DNA from: Algibacter miyuki
GTDB lineage: Bacteria; Bacteroidota; Bacteroidia; Flavobacteriales; Flavobacteriaceae
Length of the DNA stretch: 64,000 bases
Assembly (NCBI RefSeq): GCF_042427745.1
Contig: NZ_JBHMFA010000005.1
Strand: one strand, 5' to 3'
The position numbers and the translations under genes were made by a program. The notes below the pieces were generated by a model. That model saw only the letters and a list, made by a program, of their open reading frames with translations. It was not told the origin of the DNA and made no database searches. This document shows, one piece after another, positions 1 to 8,937 of the stretch (positions are counted from its first letter, which is position 1; each line of letters opens with the position of its first letter).

Positions 1-327
1 ATCTCTTTCACTGTCAATAAAAACCGGTGTTCCTCCCAAATAAAGAATTGGATTTGCAGATGCCGAAAACGTAAAGCTTTGACACAGTACTTCATCGCCT
101 TGGGATACACCAATGATCTCTAGTGCTAAATGAATTGAAGCAGTACCTGAACTTAAAACAGCAACTTCGTGATTTCCACCTAAAGCCCTTTTAATATCAT
201 CTTCAAAACCATTAACATTTGGCCCCAAAGGTGCAATCCAATTTGTTTCAAAAGCCTCATTTACAAACTTTTGTTCGGTTCCCCCCATGTGAGGTGAAGA
301 TAGATAAATTTTAGTTTTTGTTAGCAT
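1..327 (-). CDS. DegT/DnrJ/EryC1-family PLP aminotransferase, N-terminal part (3' end outside window)
   Basis: Only the first 109 codons are present; the gene runs off the left edge. The reading frame starts at an ATG at 327 (MLTKTKIYLSSPHMGG). Around residue 59 it has SSGTASIHLAL, the phosphate-binding loop typical of sugar aminotransferases such as PglE, PseC and ArnB. The catalytic lysine would lie outside the window. The family transfers an amino group from glutamate to a keto-sugar nucleotide in the cytoplasm. It is transcribed away from the polysaccharide operon that starts at 863. With the PglC- and PglD-like genes at 26.5-27.9 kb it could complete a bacillosamine-type pathway, but this is inference. 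The exact sugar substrate cannot be told. Confidence 0.9.
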   Translation of the reverse strand, partial: MLTKTKIYLSSPHMGGTEQKFVNEAFETNWIAPLGPNVNGFEDDIKRALGGNHEVAVLSSGTASIHLALEIIGVSQGDEVLCQSFTFSASANPILYLGGTPVFIDSERD

Positions 328-862
328 TTACATTTTTCGTTTAACAACATTAAATATCGAGTGACTAGTTTTGCGTCTCGTTATTAATAAAACATTTCTA
401 AAAAAGACCGTTGAGAGTATTTTAAAAATATTTTTACATATTAAATTAACTCGCTATTAATCAATCCAATTTGTATGTTTTTCACTTTGTAAATTTACTA
501 ATAGTTTTTAAGTAGGAATGCGACTTCTTACATATTTCGCCAAAACCTTTATTAAAATCGGTTAAATACAAGGAGCATATAAATTCACAGGCATTCTTTG
601 TAGCTTGTCGATTAACCCACTCTTTCCTAAGTTGTTTTTGCTATCTAAAACGTAAGTATATACACGTATATTAAAGCCAATAACACCGATATTTTTGATT
701 TCCGTTAAAAACTTTAATCAAAATTAAAAAATCTATTTAATCGGCTTTTTTGACATATTCCTGACTTTAATCGGAAAAAAGACAACCTTAGTATAGTTTA
801 CAGGTCTACTTAAATTAATTTTTTATTTATTTGTCGCTTACTAAACAAAAAGCAAAAATTAT
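328..862. other. Divergent intergenic region upstream of the polysaccharide operon (535 bp)
   Basis: I see no credible gene. The stretch is very AT-rich. It has one exact TAnnTTTG box (690-697, plus strand) without a clear TTG partner, and two copies of TTTAATCGG exactly 30 bp apart (736-744 and 766-774). The 9-mer ACTTTAATC also occurs at 711-719 and 764-772. It must hold the promoters of the aminotransferase (minus) and the polysaccharide operon (plus), probably with a long untranslated leader. Confidence 0.5.
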
Positions 863-1858
863 ATGACCTTAGATTTCATTGAAACTTTAAAAAATAAACA
901 CATTTTAGTAACAGGTGGCGCTGGGTTTATTGGCTCTAATTTATGTGAAGTTTTATTAAACCAAAACATTAAAGTAACCTGCCTAGACAACTTTGCTACA
1001 GGCAAAAGAGAAAACATAAAACCTTTTTTATCTGATTCTAATTTCAATTTAATTGAAGGCGATATTAGACAGTTAGAAGATTGCCATAAAGCATGCGACG
1101 GAATAGACTTCGTTTTACATCAAGCAGCATTAGGATCTGTACCACGTTCAATAAATGATCCAATAACGACTAATGATGTTAACGTTTCTGGTTTTTTAAA
1201 CATGCTAGTCGCGGCAAGAGATGCCGGAGTTAAACGTTTTGTTTACGCCGCTAGTTCTTCAACTTATGGCGATCATGAAGCACTTCCTAAGGTAGAAGAA
1301 ACCATAGGAAAACCACTATCGCCTTATGCTATCACTAAATATGTAAATGAGTTATATGCTGATATTTTTCACACCACTTATAATTTAGATGTTGTTGGTC
1401 TTCGTTATTTTAATGTCTTTGGAAGACGCCAAGATCCAGATGGTGCTTATGCCGCTGTAATCCCTAAATTTGTACAACAATTTGTAAGTCACGAATCGCC
1501 AGTTATAAATGGAGATGGTAGTTATTCTCGAGATTTTACGTATATTGACAACGTGGTTCAAATGAATTTAAGAGCTCTTACAACCACCAATAAAGAAGCC
1601 CTAAATACGGTGTACAATGTCGCTTTTGGCGAACGCACTACGTTAACTGAACTTACAACATTATTAAAAACATACTTATCAGAGTACGATGAAAAAATTA
1701 ATAGTGTTGAAATAAAATACAGAGAAAACAGAGCTGGAGACATCCCTCACTCCCTGGCCTCAATAAATAAAGCAAAAGAATTATTAAATTACGACCCCAA
1801 ATTCGATATTAAAACCGGCCTAAAAGAAGCCGTTTCTTGGTATTGGGAAAACCTATAA
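863..1858 (+). CDS. wbpP: UDP-N-acetylglucosamine 4-epimerase, WbpP/TviC type
   Basis: An extended short-chain dehydrogenase/reductase that interconverts UDP-GlcNAc and UDP-GalNAc, or the matching uronic acids, in the cytoplasm. The NAD-binding GGAGFIG is at residues 18-24, SSSTYGDH at 131-138 and the catalytic YxxxK at Tyr155/Lys159. Blocks such as HQAALGSVPRSINDP and YFNVFGRRQDP closely match Pseudomonas WbpP and Salmonella TviC. The length (331 aa) fits the family (about 340). It is first in the operon, 4 bp before ugd. The TviB-type dehydrogenase two genes on is its usual pathway partner, which supports a GalNAcA-like product. GlcNAc versus Glc specificity is inferred from family resemblance. 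Confidence 0.9.
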   Translation: MTLDFIETLKNKHILVTGGAGFIGSNLCEVLLNQNIKVTCLDNFATGKRENIKPFLSDSNFNLIEGDIRQLEDCHKACDGIDFVLHQAALGSVPRSINDPITTNDVNVSGFLNMLVAARDAGVKRFVYAASSSTYGDHEALPKVEETIGKPLSPYAITKYVNELYADIFHTTYNLDVVGLRYFNVFGRRQDPDGAYAAVIPKFVQQFVSHESPVINGDGSYSRDFTYIDNVVQMNLRALTTTNKEALNTVYNVAFGERTTLTELTTLLKTYLSEYDEKINSVEIKYRENRAGDIPHSLASINKAKELLNYDPKFDIKTGLKEAVSWYWENL

Positions 1859-1862
1859 AATT

Positions 1863-3242
1863 ATGTTGATTAAAAATATTTGCTGTATAGGTGCCGGTTA
1901 TGTTGGCGGCCCTACTATGGCGGTCATCGCAAAAAACAATCCCCATTTAAAAATTACTATTGTAGATATTAACCAAGACCGTATTGATGCTTGGAATAAT
2001 GACGATCTATCTAAACTTCCTATTTACGAACCTGGTTTAGCTGATATTATAAAGGAAACTCGTGGAAAAAATCTATTTTTCTCTACCGATATTGATCAAG
2101 CTATCGATGCATCCGAAATGATATTTATCTCAGTAAATACACCTACCAAAACCTACGGAAAAGGAAAAGGGATGGCAGCTGATTTAAAATACATAGAATT
2201 ATGCGCACGCCATATTGCTGAAGTTGCCAAAACAGACAAAATAGTCGTAGAAAAATCGACCTTACCGGTTAGAACAGCCGAAGCCATTAAAAGTATTTTA
2301 CACAACACGGGGAACAATATCAATTTTCATATTTTATCGAACCCTGAGTTTTTAGCGGAAGGTACAGCTATTGAAGATTTATTAAATCCAGATCGTGTTT
2401 TAATTGGAGGAGAATCCGAAGAAGCTATTGAAGCACTAGCTAATGTATATAGCAGTTGGGTTAACGACGATAAAATTCTACGTACCAATTTATGGTCGTC
2501 AGAATTATCAAAATTAACCGCTAATGCGTTTTTAGCACAGCGTATATCTTCTATTAATTCTATTTCAGAATTATGTGAACTTACCGGAGCTAATGTGAAT
2601 GAAGTAGCCAAAGCTATTGGAATGGATTCTCGTATAGGATCAAAATTTCTTAAAGCCTCTGTTGGGTTTGGAGGGTCTTGTTTTCAAAAAGACATTTTAA
2701 ACTTGGTTTATATTGCACGAAGTTACAATTTAAATGAAGTTGCCGATTACTGGGAGCAAGTGATCATTATGAACGATCATCAAAAAAGACGCTTTTCCGA
2801 TCGTTTAATAAAAACACTTTATAATACCGTTTCCGGAAAAAAAATAGCGCTTTTAGGCTGGGCTTTCAAAAAAGATACCAACGATACACGAGAATCAGCA
2901 GCTATTTATGTGGCTGATCATTTACTGAATGAACAAGCCAACATTTCGGTTTTCGATCCCAAAGTACCGCATGCTAAAGTGCAAACCGATTTAAATTATT
3001 TAAACACACGTACAGAAGCTGAAAATGAAGCAGGTGTTATAAGTGTAGATTCGCCGTATGAAGCAACAAAGGAGGCACACGCCATTGCTATTATGACCGA
3101 GTGGGACGAGTTTAAAGGTTACGATTGGCATAAAATCTACGCAAACATGAAAAAACCAGCTTTCATTTTTGACGGAAGAAATATTTTAGATAAAACAAAC
3201 ATGGAACACATAGGGTTCGAATATTATTCAATTGGACAATAA
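1863..3242 (+). CDS. ugd: UDP-glucose 6-dehydrogenase (eukaryote-like, long form)
   Basis: Oxidises UDP-glucose to UDP-glucuronate with two NAD+. The Rossmann motif GAGYVGGP is at residues 10-17, FLAEGTAIEDLLNPDR at 163-178, and the catalytic cysteine is Cys273 in GGSCFQKD. The C-terminal NAD/UDP domain contains WAFKKDTNDTRESA. The 459-aa length and these blocks resemble animal and plant UGDH more than the roughly 390-aa enterobacterial Ugd. It lies 4 bp after wbpP and 6 bp before a second, different UDP-sugar dehydrogenase, so the locus can probably make two kinds of UDP-hexuronate. Confidence 0.93.
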   Translation: MLIKNICCIGAGYVGGPTMAVIAKNNPHLKITIVDINQDRIDAWNNDDLSKLPIYEPGLADIIKETRGKNLFFSTDIDQAIDASEMIFISVNTPTKTYGKGKGMAADLKYIELCARHIAEVAKTDKIVVEKSTLPVRTAEAIKSILHNTGNNINFHILSNPEFLAEGTAIEDLLNPDRVLIGGESEEAIEALANVYSSWVNDDKILRTNLWSSELSKLTANAFLAQRISSINSISELCELTGANVNEVAKAIGMDSRIGSKFLKASVGFGGSCFQKDILNLVYIARSYNLNEVADYWEQVIIMNDHQKRRFSDRLIKTLYNTVSGKKIALLGWAFKKDTNDTRESAAIYVADHLLNEQANISVFDPKVPHAKVQTDLNYLNTRTEAENEAGVISVDSPYEATKEAHAIAIMTEWDEFKGYDWHKIYANMKKPAFIFDGRNILDKTNMEHIGFEYYSIGQ

Positions 3243-3248
3243 ATAATT

Positions 3249-4529
3249 ATGAAAAAAGATAAAATTGCAGTTATAGGATTAGGATATGTAGGCTTACCAT
3301 TAGCACGATTATTTGCCACTAAATTTAACGTTGTTGGTTTTGATATTAATGAAAAACGAATTAACGAATTAGCTCAAGGTCATGATGCTACATTAGAAGT
3401 TGAAGAAAGTGTTTTAAAAGCAGTTCTAAAAACATCTCAAAATGATGAAAATGGTTTAGTGTTTTCATCTCAGTTAGATGCTATTGCAGACTGTAACTAT
3501 TATATAGTTACTGTGCCTACTCCTATTGATAAAAATAATAGACCCGATTTAACTCCTTTATATAAATCGAGTGAAACAGTTGCCAAGGTTCTTAAAAAAG
3601 GAGATATCGTTATTTACGAATCTACCGTGTACCCTGGTGTTACTGAAGATGAGTGTGTTCCTGTTCTTGAAAAAATAAGTGGTTTAAAATTCAATCAAGA
3701 CTTTTTTGCAGGTTATTCTCCAGAACGTATTAATCCGGGCGATAAATTACACACCGTAGATAAAATTTTAAAAGTGACTGCAGGTTCTACACCTGAAATT
3801 GGTAAAAAAGTGGACGCCTTGTACGCGAGTATCATTACCGCAGGTACACACCTCGCTCCTACTATCAAAGTAGCCGAAGCTGCAAAAGTTATAGAAAACT
3901 CACAACGTGACATTAATATTGCCTTTGTGAACGAGCTAGCTAAAATATTCAACCTTATGGATATTGATACGCATGCCGTTTTAGAGGCTGCAGGTACAAA
4001 ATGGAATTTCCTTCCATTTAAACCCGGTTTAGTTGGTGGACATTGTATTGGTGTCGATCCGTATTATTTAGCTCAAAAAGCGCAAGAAGTGGGCTATCAC
4101 CCTGAAATTATTTTAGCAGGACGTCGCGTTAACGATAGTATGGGGCAATATGTAGCTTCTGAAATCATCAAACTTATGGTACGTAATGATATTAAAATCA
4201 AACATGCCAAAGTATTAAACTTAGGAATCACATTTAAAGAAAACTGTCCTGATGTTAGAAATACCAAAGCGGTAGATGTTATCAATCAATTAAAAAGTTT
4301 TGGAACAGAAGTTACTATTTACGATCCATGGGCTAACCCTGAAGAAGTGAGACATGAATACGGTTTAGACACTCAAAAAGACTTACCTACCGAAAAATAT
4401 GATGCTATTATTTTAACTGTGGCTCATAATGAGTTTTTAAAAGAAGATTTAAAAAGCTTATTAAAACCAGGTGGTATTTTATATGATGTTAAAGGAGTTA
4501 TTAAGGACAGCAACTGGACAAGACTTTAA
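3249..4529 (+). CDS. tviB: UDP-N-acetyl-hexosamine 6-dehydrogenase, TviB/WbpO type
   Basis: A nucleotide-sugar dehydrogenase of the Vi-antigen class that makes UDP-N-acetylhexosaminuronate. GLGYVGLP is at residues 10-17, YSPERINPGDK at about 156-166, and the catalytic Cys266 sits in LVGGHCIGVDPYYL. FKENCPDVRNTK in the C-terminal domain is also typical of TviB. At 426 aa it matches the family. Its stop overlaps the next start (TAATG at 4527-4531), which indicates translational coupling to the flippase. Together with WbpP it should give UDP-GlcNAcA and/or UDP-GalNAcA for the repeat unit. Which epimer is used cannot be read from the sequence. Confidence 0.9.
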   Translation: MKKDKIAVIGLGYVGLPLARLFATKFNVVGFDINEKRINELAQGHDATLEVEESVLKAVLKTSQNDENGLVFSSQLDAIADCNYYIVTVPTPIDKNNRPDLTPLYKSSETVAKVLKKGDIVIYESTVYPGVTEDECVPVLEKISGLKFNQDFFAGYSPERINPGDKLHTVDKILKVTAGSTPEIGKKVDALYASIITAGTHLAPTIKVAEAAKVIENSQRDINIAFVNELAKIFNLMDIDTHAVLEAAGTKWNFLPFKPGLVGGHCIGVDPYYLAQKAQEVGYHPEIILAGRRVNDSMGQYVASEIIKLMVRNDIKIKHAKVLNLGITFKENCPDVRNTKAVDVINQLKSFGTEVTIYDPWANPEEVRHEYGLDTQKDLPTEKYDAIILTVAHNEFLKEDLKSLLKPGGILYDVKGVIKDSNWTRL

Positions 4530-6055
4530 TGAAAATTAGCCAACTTAAAGGAGGAGCCGCATTATCCTATGTGACTATATTTTTAACGAATATTGTTGGG
4601 TTACTACTTACCCCTTTTATAATACGTTCTCTTGGTCAGTCGGAATATGGTTTATATACCATGATTGGAGCTCTTGTTGGCTACATGAGTGTTTTAGATT
4701 TTGGATTAAATAATACTATTATTAGATATGTTGCAAAATACAAACTAGAAGACGATAAACATGGTGAAGAAAACTTTTTAGCACATAGTTTCATTATTTA
4801 TTTTTGCATTTCTATACTTGTAACCATTCTTGGTGTAATTTTGTATTATAATCTAGATGATTTCTATAGAAATTCATTAAGCTTTGAACAAATAGAAAAG
4901 GCTAAACTGATGATGTTAATCCTCACCTTTAATTTAGCAATTTCTCTTCCAGGGGGAGCTTTTAGCGGTATTTGTTTTGGGTACGAAGAATTCATTTTAC
5001 CCAAAATAACCAACATTATAAAATATATTATTAGGAGTATTTTAGTTTTAGTCATTTTATTATACGGGGCAGACTCTGTAGGCTTAGTAGTACTAGACAC
5101 AATAATGAATATAGTTGTAATTGGAATAAATATCTACATTGTTTTTAAAGTGTTGAAAGTTCGTATCCGTCTTCACAACATAAATAAAAGTTTATTTATA
5201 AGTATTTTAGGTTTTTCGTTATGGCTATTCGTTTTTGCTCTTGTTAATCAGCTTCGGTGGAGATTCGGTCAATTTTTGATAGGTATGTTTTATTCCACAT
5301 CTATTGTTGCTGTATATGCAATTGGGTCAACGTTAGGAAATTATTACGGTGCTTTTTCGAGTGCAATATCTTCTGTTTTCTTACCGAAAGCAATAAAAAT
5401 GACTGTACAAAATGTGCCTAAAAAAGAATTAACCAACACATTTATTAAAATTTCCAGAATCATCCTTATCGTATTACTATATATCTTTGGAGGATTTGTC
5501 ATTTGTGGTCAATACTTTGTTCATATATGGGTAGGAAATGGTTTTGAAATGGCGTATTACTATGCTGTTGTTATTATGATTGGCCTTACTCCTATTTTAT
5601 CTCAAGGCTTTGCGAATAATATACTTGAAGCAAAAAACTTACTGGCATATAGAGGTGTAATAATGTTATCATTAACTATTACAGGGACTATATTAGGTTA
5701 TTTTTTACTAAAAGCATTTGGTGTTATGGAAATGATTTTTTCTGTGGTAATTTTTATGTTAATAGAAAGAGTTGTCATGTTTTTTTATTACCAAAAAAAA
5801 ACAAACTTAGATATGTATAGATACTATAAAGAAATACTTCCTCTTTTTATATGTTGTCTTTTATTAACCTCCACTTGCCTGCTTTTAGATTCTTTTTTAT
5901 TTGAAGATAATTTAATAGGTAATCTAATACTAGGTCTAATATATACTGTTTGTTACGGTTTTTGTTGTGTGTTAGTCATGACACAATATGAAAAAACATT
6001 GACAAAATCAGTTTTTTTTAAAATACCTTTCATGAAGAAATTTCAAAACAATTAA
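4529..6055 (+). CDS. Polysaccharide repeat-unit flippase, Wzx-like (MOP superfamily)
   Basis: A 508-aa, highly hydrophobic protein with roughly 12-14 predicted membrane segments. Its N-terminus (LKGGAALSYVTIFLTNIVGL followed by LTPFIIRSLGQSEYGLY) is characteristic of the polysaccharide transport family. Such proteins flip lipid-linked oligosaccharide across the inner membrane before polymerisation. It sits inside the operon between nucleotide-sugar synthesis and glycosyltransferase genes, exactly where Wzx is expected, and its start overlaps the stop of tviB. Substrate cannot be deduced. Assignment to the superfamily is firm, while the Wzx role comes from context. Confidence 0.88.
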   Translation: MKISQLKGGAALSYVTIFLTNIVGLLLTPFIIRSLGQSEYGLYTMIGALVGYMSVLDFGLNNTIIRYVAKYKLEDDKHGEENFLAHSFIIYFCISILVTILGVILYYNLDDFYRNSLSFEQIEKAKLMMLILTFNLAISLPGGAFSGICFGYEEFILPKITNIIKYIIRSILVLVILLYGADSVGLVVLDTIMNIVVIGINIYIVFKVLKVRIRLHNINKSLFISILGFSLWLFVFALVNQLRWRFGQFLIGMFYSTSIVAVYAIGSTLGNYYGAFSSAISSVFLPKAIKMTVQNVPKKELTNTFIKISRIILIVLLYIFGGFVICGQYFVHIWVGNGFEMAYYYAVVIMIGLTPILSQGFANNILEAKNLLAYRGVIMLSLTITGTILGYFLLKAFGVMEMIFSVVIFMLIERVVMFFYYQKKTNLDMYRYYKEILPLFICCLLLTSTCLLLDSFLFEDNLIGNLILGLIYTVCYGFCCVLVMTQYEKTLTKSVFFKIPFMKKFQNN

Positions 6056-6070
6056 TCTATATTTAAACTT

Positions 6071-6847
6071 ATGGATAATATTAGTAAAAAAAAAATAATA
6101 ATGCTCACCAGTAATGGACCATCATCATATAACATGTATAATGGTCTAAAAAACGACTTTGATATTTCTCATGTTATAGTAGAAGGTTCTGGTAGTATAA
6201 AAACATTTCTAAAAAAACGAGTGAAGCGTTTAGGGTATATACGAGTATTTGGCCAAATTCTTTTCTCTAAGCTTTTATTACCCTTTTTAAAATGGGAATC
6301 GAAACAAAGGGTGCATGAAATTACAGAAACACACCAGTTACAATTTGAAGATTTTGACTTGGACAAAAAAATAAATGTCCCTTCGGTAAATTCAGAAGAA
6401 TGTATAAAATATTTACAACAAATAAATCCAGATATTGTAATTGTAAATGGTACCCGAATAATTTCAAAAAAAGTACTTAATTCTATATCCGGAATATTTA
6501 TTAACACACATATGGGAATTACACCTTTATATCGAGGTGTTCATGGTGGATATTGGTCTAAAGTAAATAAGGATGAACATTGTGGCGTTAGTGTGCATTT
6601 AGTAGATCAGGGTATCGATACTGGAGGCATACTTCGTCAGGGATTAATAGAGACTACAACAAAAGACAATTTTATCACATACACCTATTTACAAATGGCT
6701 AAAGGTTGTGAATTAATGAAATTAGTAATTACAGATATTCTTAATGATGGTCCTAAAACAATAAAAAACAATCTTGAGAGTAAAATCTGGACACACCCAA
6801 CCATTTGGTTCTATTTAAAACATAGAATATTCAATGGTGTAAAATAA
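6071..6847 (+). CDS. Formyltransferase-fold protein, probable sugar N-formyltransferase
   Basis: A 258-aa protein with the formyl-transferase signature in its second half: INTHMG (Asn145, His147), LYRGVHGGYW, and VDQGIDTGG with Asp183. These match the Asn-His-Asp triad of methionyl-tRNA and glycinamide-ribonucleotide formyltransferases. It lacks the C-terminal domain of Fmt and has a divergent N-terminus. In polysaccharide loci such proteins use N10-formyl-tetrahydrofolate to formylate amino-sugar nucleotides, which is the likely role here (inference). It lies between the flippase and a pyruvyltransferase-family gene. An alternative is a formyltransferase acting on another small amine. Confidence 0.75.
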   Translation: MDNISKKKIIMLTSNGPSSYNMYNGLKNDFDISHVIVEGSGSIKTFLKKRVKRLGYIRVFGQILFSKLLLPFLKWESKQRVHEITETHQLQFEDFDLDKKINVPSVNSEECIKYLQQINPDIVIVNGTRIISKKVLNSISGIFINTHMGITPLYRGVHGGYWSKVNKDEHCGVSVHLVDQGIDTGGILRQGLIETTTKDNFITYTYLQMAKGCELMKLVITDILNDGPKTIKNNLESKIWTHPTIWFYLKHRIFNGVK

Positions 6848-6874
6848 TAGAGTTAAAAATATAAAATAATTTTC

Positions 6875-7954
6875 ATGATTTCTCAACTTAAAAGTATAGT
6901 TTCTATTGACCATAAAATAAAGGCTCGCCTTTTTTTATCTCAATTTAAAAAAATAGAAGATTTTTCTTTAAAAATAGACAACACGACTAATAAGCGTGTA
7001 TTTATATTTTTAGCTGCAGATTATGGTAACTTAGGAGATGTTGCTATTACTTATGCACAACATAAATTTTTACAGAATAACTTTCCAAATCATGTTGTAC
7101 AACAAATCCCTATAAGTGAAACTATAGAAGGTATTGCTTTGTTGAAAAAAGTGATTTCAAAGCACGATATCATCACCACTGTAGGCGGTGGAAATATGGG
7201 TGATCTATACCCAATGATCGAATCGTTTAGGCAACACGTTATAAGTAACTTTAAAAACAATAAAGTTATTTGTTTTCCGCAAACTGTCGACTTTACAGAT
7301 AGCACTGCGGGTAATAAAGCTTTACAAAATGCCATTCGCGTTTATAGCAATCACCCTAATTTAATATTACTCGCAAGAGAAAAAAAGACATTTGATTTCT
7401 TTAAAACACATTTTAAAGCCAATACGGCTTTTTTAGTGCCCGATATAGTATTAACTCTAGACAAAACCAAACCAATACACGAGCGTTCTGGGGTTATCAT
7501 TTGTTTAAGAAATGATAAAGAGAAAAAGCTTAATGCCAACCAAGAAGAGAGTTTACTAAACATTATCGATAGTAATTTTAGCAAAAAAACAAATAGAGAC
7601 ACGCACATCGGTGGCGAGCAACTCCCATTACTTAAAAGAACAAAAGCATTAGACTCTATATGGAGCGATTTCCGTTCAGCCGAACTGGTAATCACGGATA
7701 GGTTGCATGGTATGATATTTTGCTACATCACCAATACCCCTGCCCTTGTTTTCTTAAATAATAACCACAAAATTAAATCGTCTTTTCACTGGGTAAAAAC
7801 AGCAAAGCACATTCACCTTATAGAGGATTTTTCTGAAGAAAAAATTAAAGCTTCAATAGCCTTTTTAAAACTTAAAGAAAATAAGAGTCCAAAAGAAAAC
7901 TTACTGCCATTTTATAAGGATGTATTAAAATCTATAAATCCAAATAACAAATAA
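6875..7954 (+). CDS. Polysaccharide pyruvyl transferase family protein (WcaK/CsaB-like)
   Basis: A 359-aa protein with family hallmarks: YGNLGDVAI near residue 50, TVGGGNMGDLYP near 105, and SAELVITDRLHGM in the C-terminal third. Members transfer pyruvate from phosphoenolpyruvate to sugar hydroxyls to make ketals, adding negative charge to exopolysaccharides, although some relatives are glycosyltransferase-like. The stop codon overlaps the next start (TAATG at 7952-7956), so it is translationally coupled to the GT2 gene. The family call is solid. The acceptor sugar and actual activity are unknown. Confidence 0.82.
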   Translation: MISQLKSIVSIDHKIKARLFLSQFKKIEDFSLKIDNTTNKRVFIFLAADYGNLGDVAITYAQHKFLQNNFPNHVVQQIPISETIEGIALLKKVISKHDIITTVGGGNMGDLYPMIESFRQHVISNFKNNKVICFPQTVDFTDSTAGNKALQNAIRVYSNHPNLILLAREKKTFDFFKTHFKANTAFLVPDIVLTLDKTKPIHERSGVIICLRNDKEKKLNANQEESLLNIIDSNFSKKTNRDTHIGGEQLPLLKRTKALDSIWSDFRSAELVITDRLHGMIFCYITNTPALVFLNNNHKIKSSFHWVKTAKHIHLIEDFSEEKIKASIAFLKLKENKSPKENLLPFYKDVLKSINPNNK

Positions 7955-8937
7955 TGAACAATCTCCTGTTAAGCATTGTGGTTCCGGTTTATAACGTTTC
8001 TCAATACGTTGAAAAATGTATTCGTAGCTGTTACAACCAAAACGTTCCATCCGATAGTTTTGAAATTATAATTGTAAACGATGGTTCTACGGATAACAGT
8101 TTAGAGATTTGCGAAAACTTACAACACGAGTTTCAAGATTTAAAAATTATAACTCAAAAAAATAAAGGCCTAAGTGGTGCCCGAAATACAGGGTTGAAAC
8201 AGGCAACAGGGAAATATGTTTGGTTTGTAGATTCTGATGACTGGTTAGAACCGGATTGTTTAGTCTCTATTTTTGAATCCATTAATACCTACGCTGTAGA
8301 TTTTTTCTGGATAGGTCACGATGTTATTTTTAACGAAGCGTCGGTTAACCAATACATACCTCAAGTGATAAACAGCCCCATTTCGGGAGAAACGTTTTTA
8401 AGCGATCATCTCAACCAGTTGTTTTACATTTGGAAATTTATATACAAACGAAGTTATCTTACAGAAAACCAATTAGAATTTAAAGAAGGTGTACTTTACG
8501 AAGATTTAGAATTTACCCCACGTGCACTGCATAAAGCTGCAAGTTGCATCACCATACCAAAGGTATTTTACAACTACTTAATACGATCTGGAAGCATTGC
8601 TAATATTGGAAATATAAAAGATAAAACCATTAATGACCGTCTTTTAATTTTAAGTAATATTTTAGATTTAGAAACATCAGATGAGGTTTCAGAAAAATAC
8701 GCTAAGGCATTACAACCTATTATTGTCGACGGCTATTTATCTACCATAAAAATGAGTGCACGTGGCAAGCTAAAACTAACGCCTCTAGCGCATAATTTAT
8801 TAAAAAAAATAAAAAAACAACAGTATCAAGCTAGTAACTCTCGTGATTTTAAATTAGTACAACTGAGTTTAAAAGCGTATCACTTGTTTTATAAAAATGC
8901 CTATACCCTATCTGCAAAACTAAAACCAAATGAATAG
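7954..8937 (+). CDS. Glycosyltransferase family 2
   Basis: A 327-aa GT-A fold enzyme. LLSIVVPVYNV starts at residue 4, IVNDGSTDNSLEIC holds the nucleotide-sugar site, and WFVDSDDW near residue 92 supplies the metal-binding DxD. GLSGARNTGL precedes it, as in EpsJ- and WcaA-like enzymes. It adds one sugar to the lipid-linked repeat unit at the cytoplasmic membrane face. It overlaps the upstream gene by 1 nt and the downstream GT4 gene by 8 nt. Donor and acceptor sugars cannot be predicted. Confidence 0.9.
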   Translation: MNNLLLSIVVPVYNVSQYVEKCIRSCYNQNVPSDSFEIIIVNDGSTDNSLEICENLQHEFQDLKIITQKNKGLSGARNTGLKQATGKYVWFVDSDDWLEPDCLVSIFESINTYAVDFFWIGHDVIFNEASVNQYIPQVINSPISGETFLSDHLNQLFYIWKFIYKRSYLTENQLEFKEGVLYEDLEFTPRALHKAASCITIPKVFYNYLIRSGSIANIGNIKDKTINDRLLILSNILDLETSDEVSEKYAKALQPIIVDGYLSTIKMSARGKLKLTPLAHNLLKKIKKQQYQASNSRDFKLVQLSLKAYHLFYKNAYTLSAKLKPNE

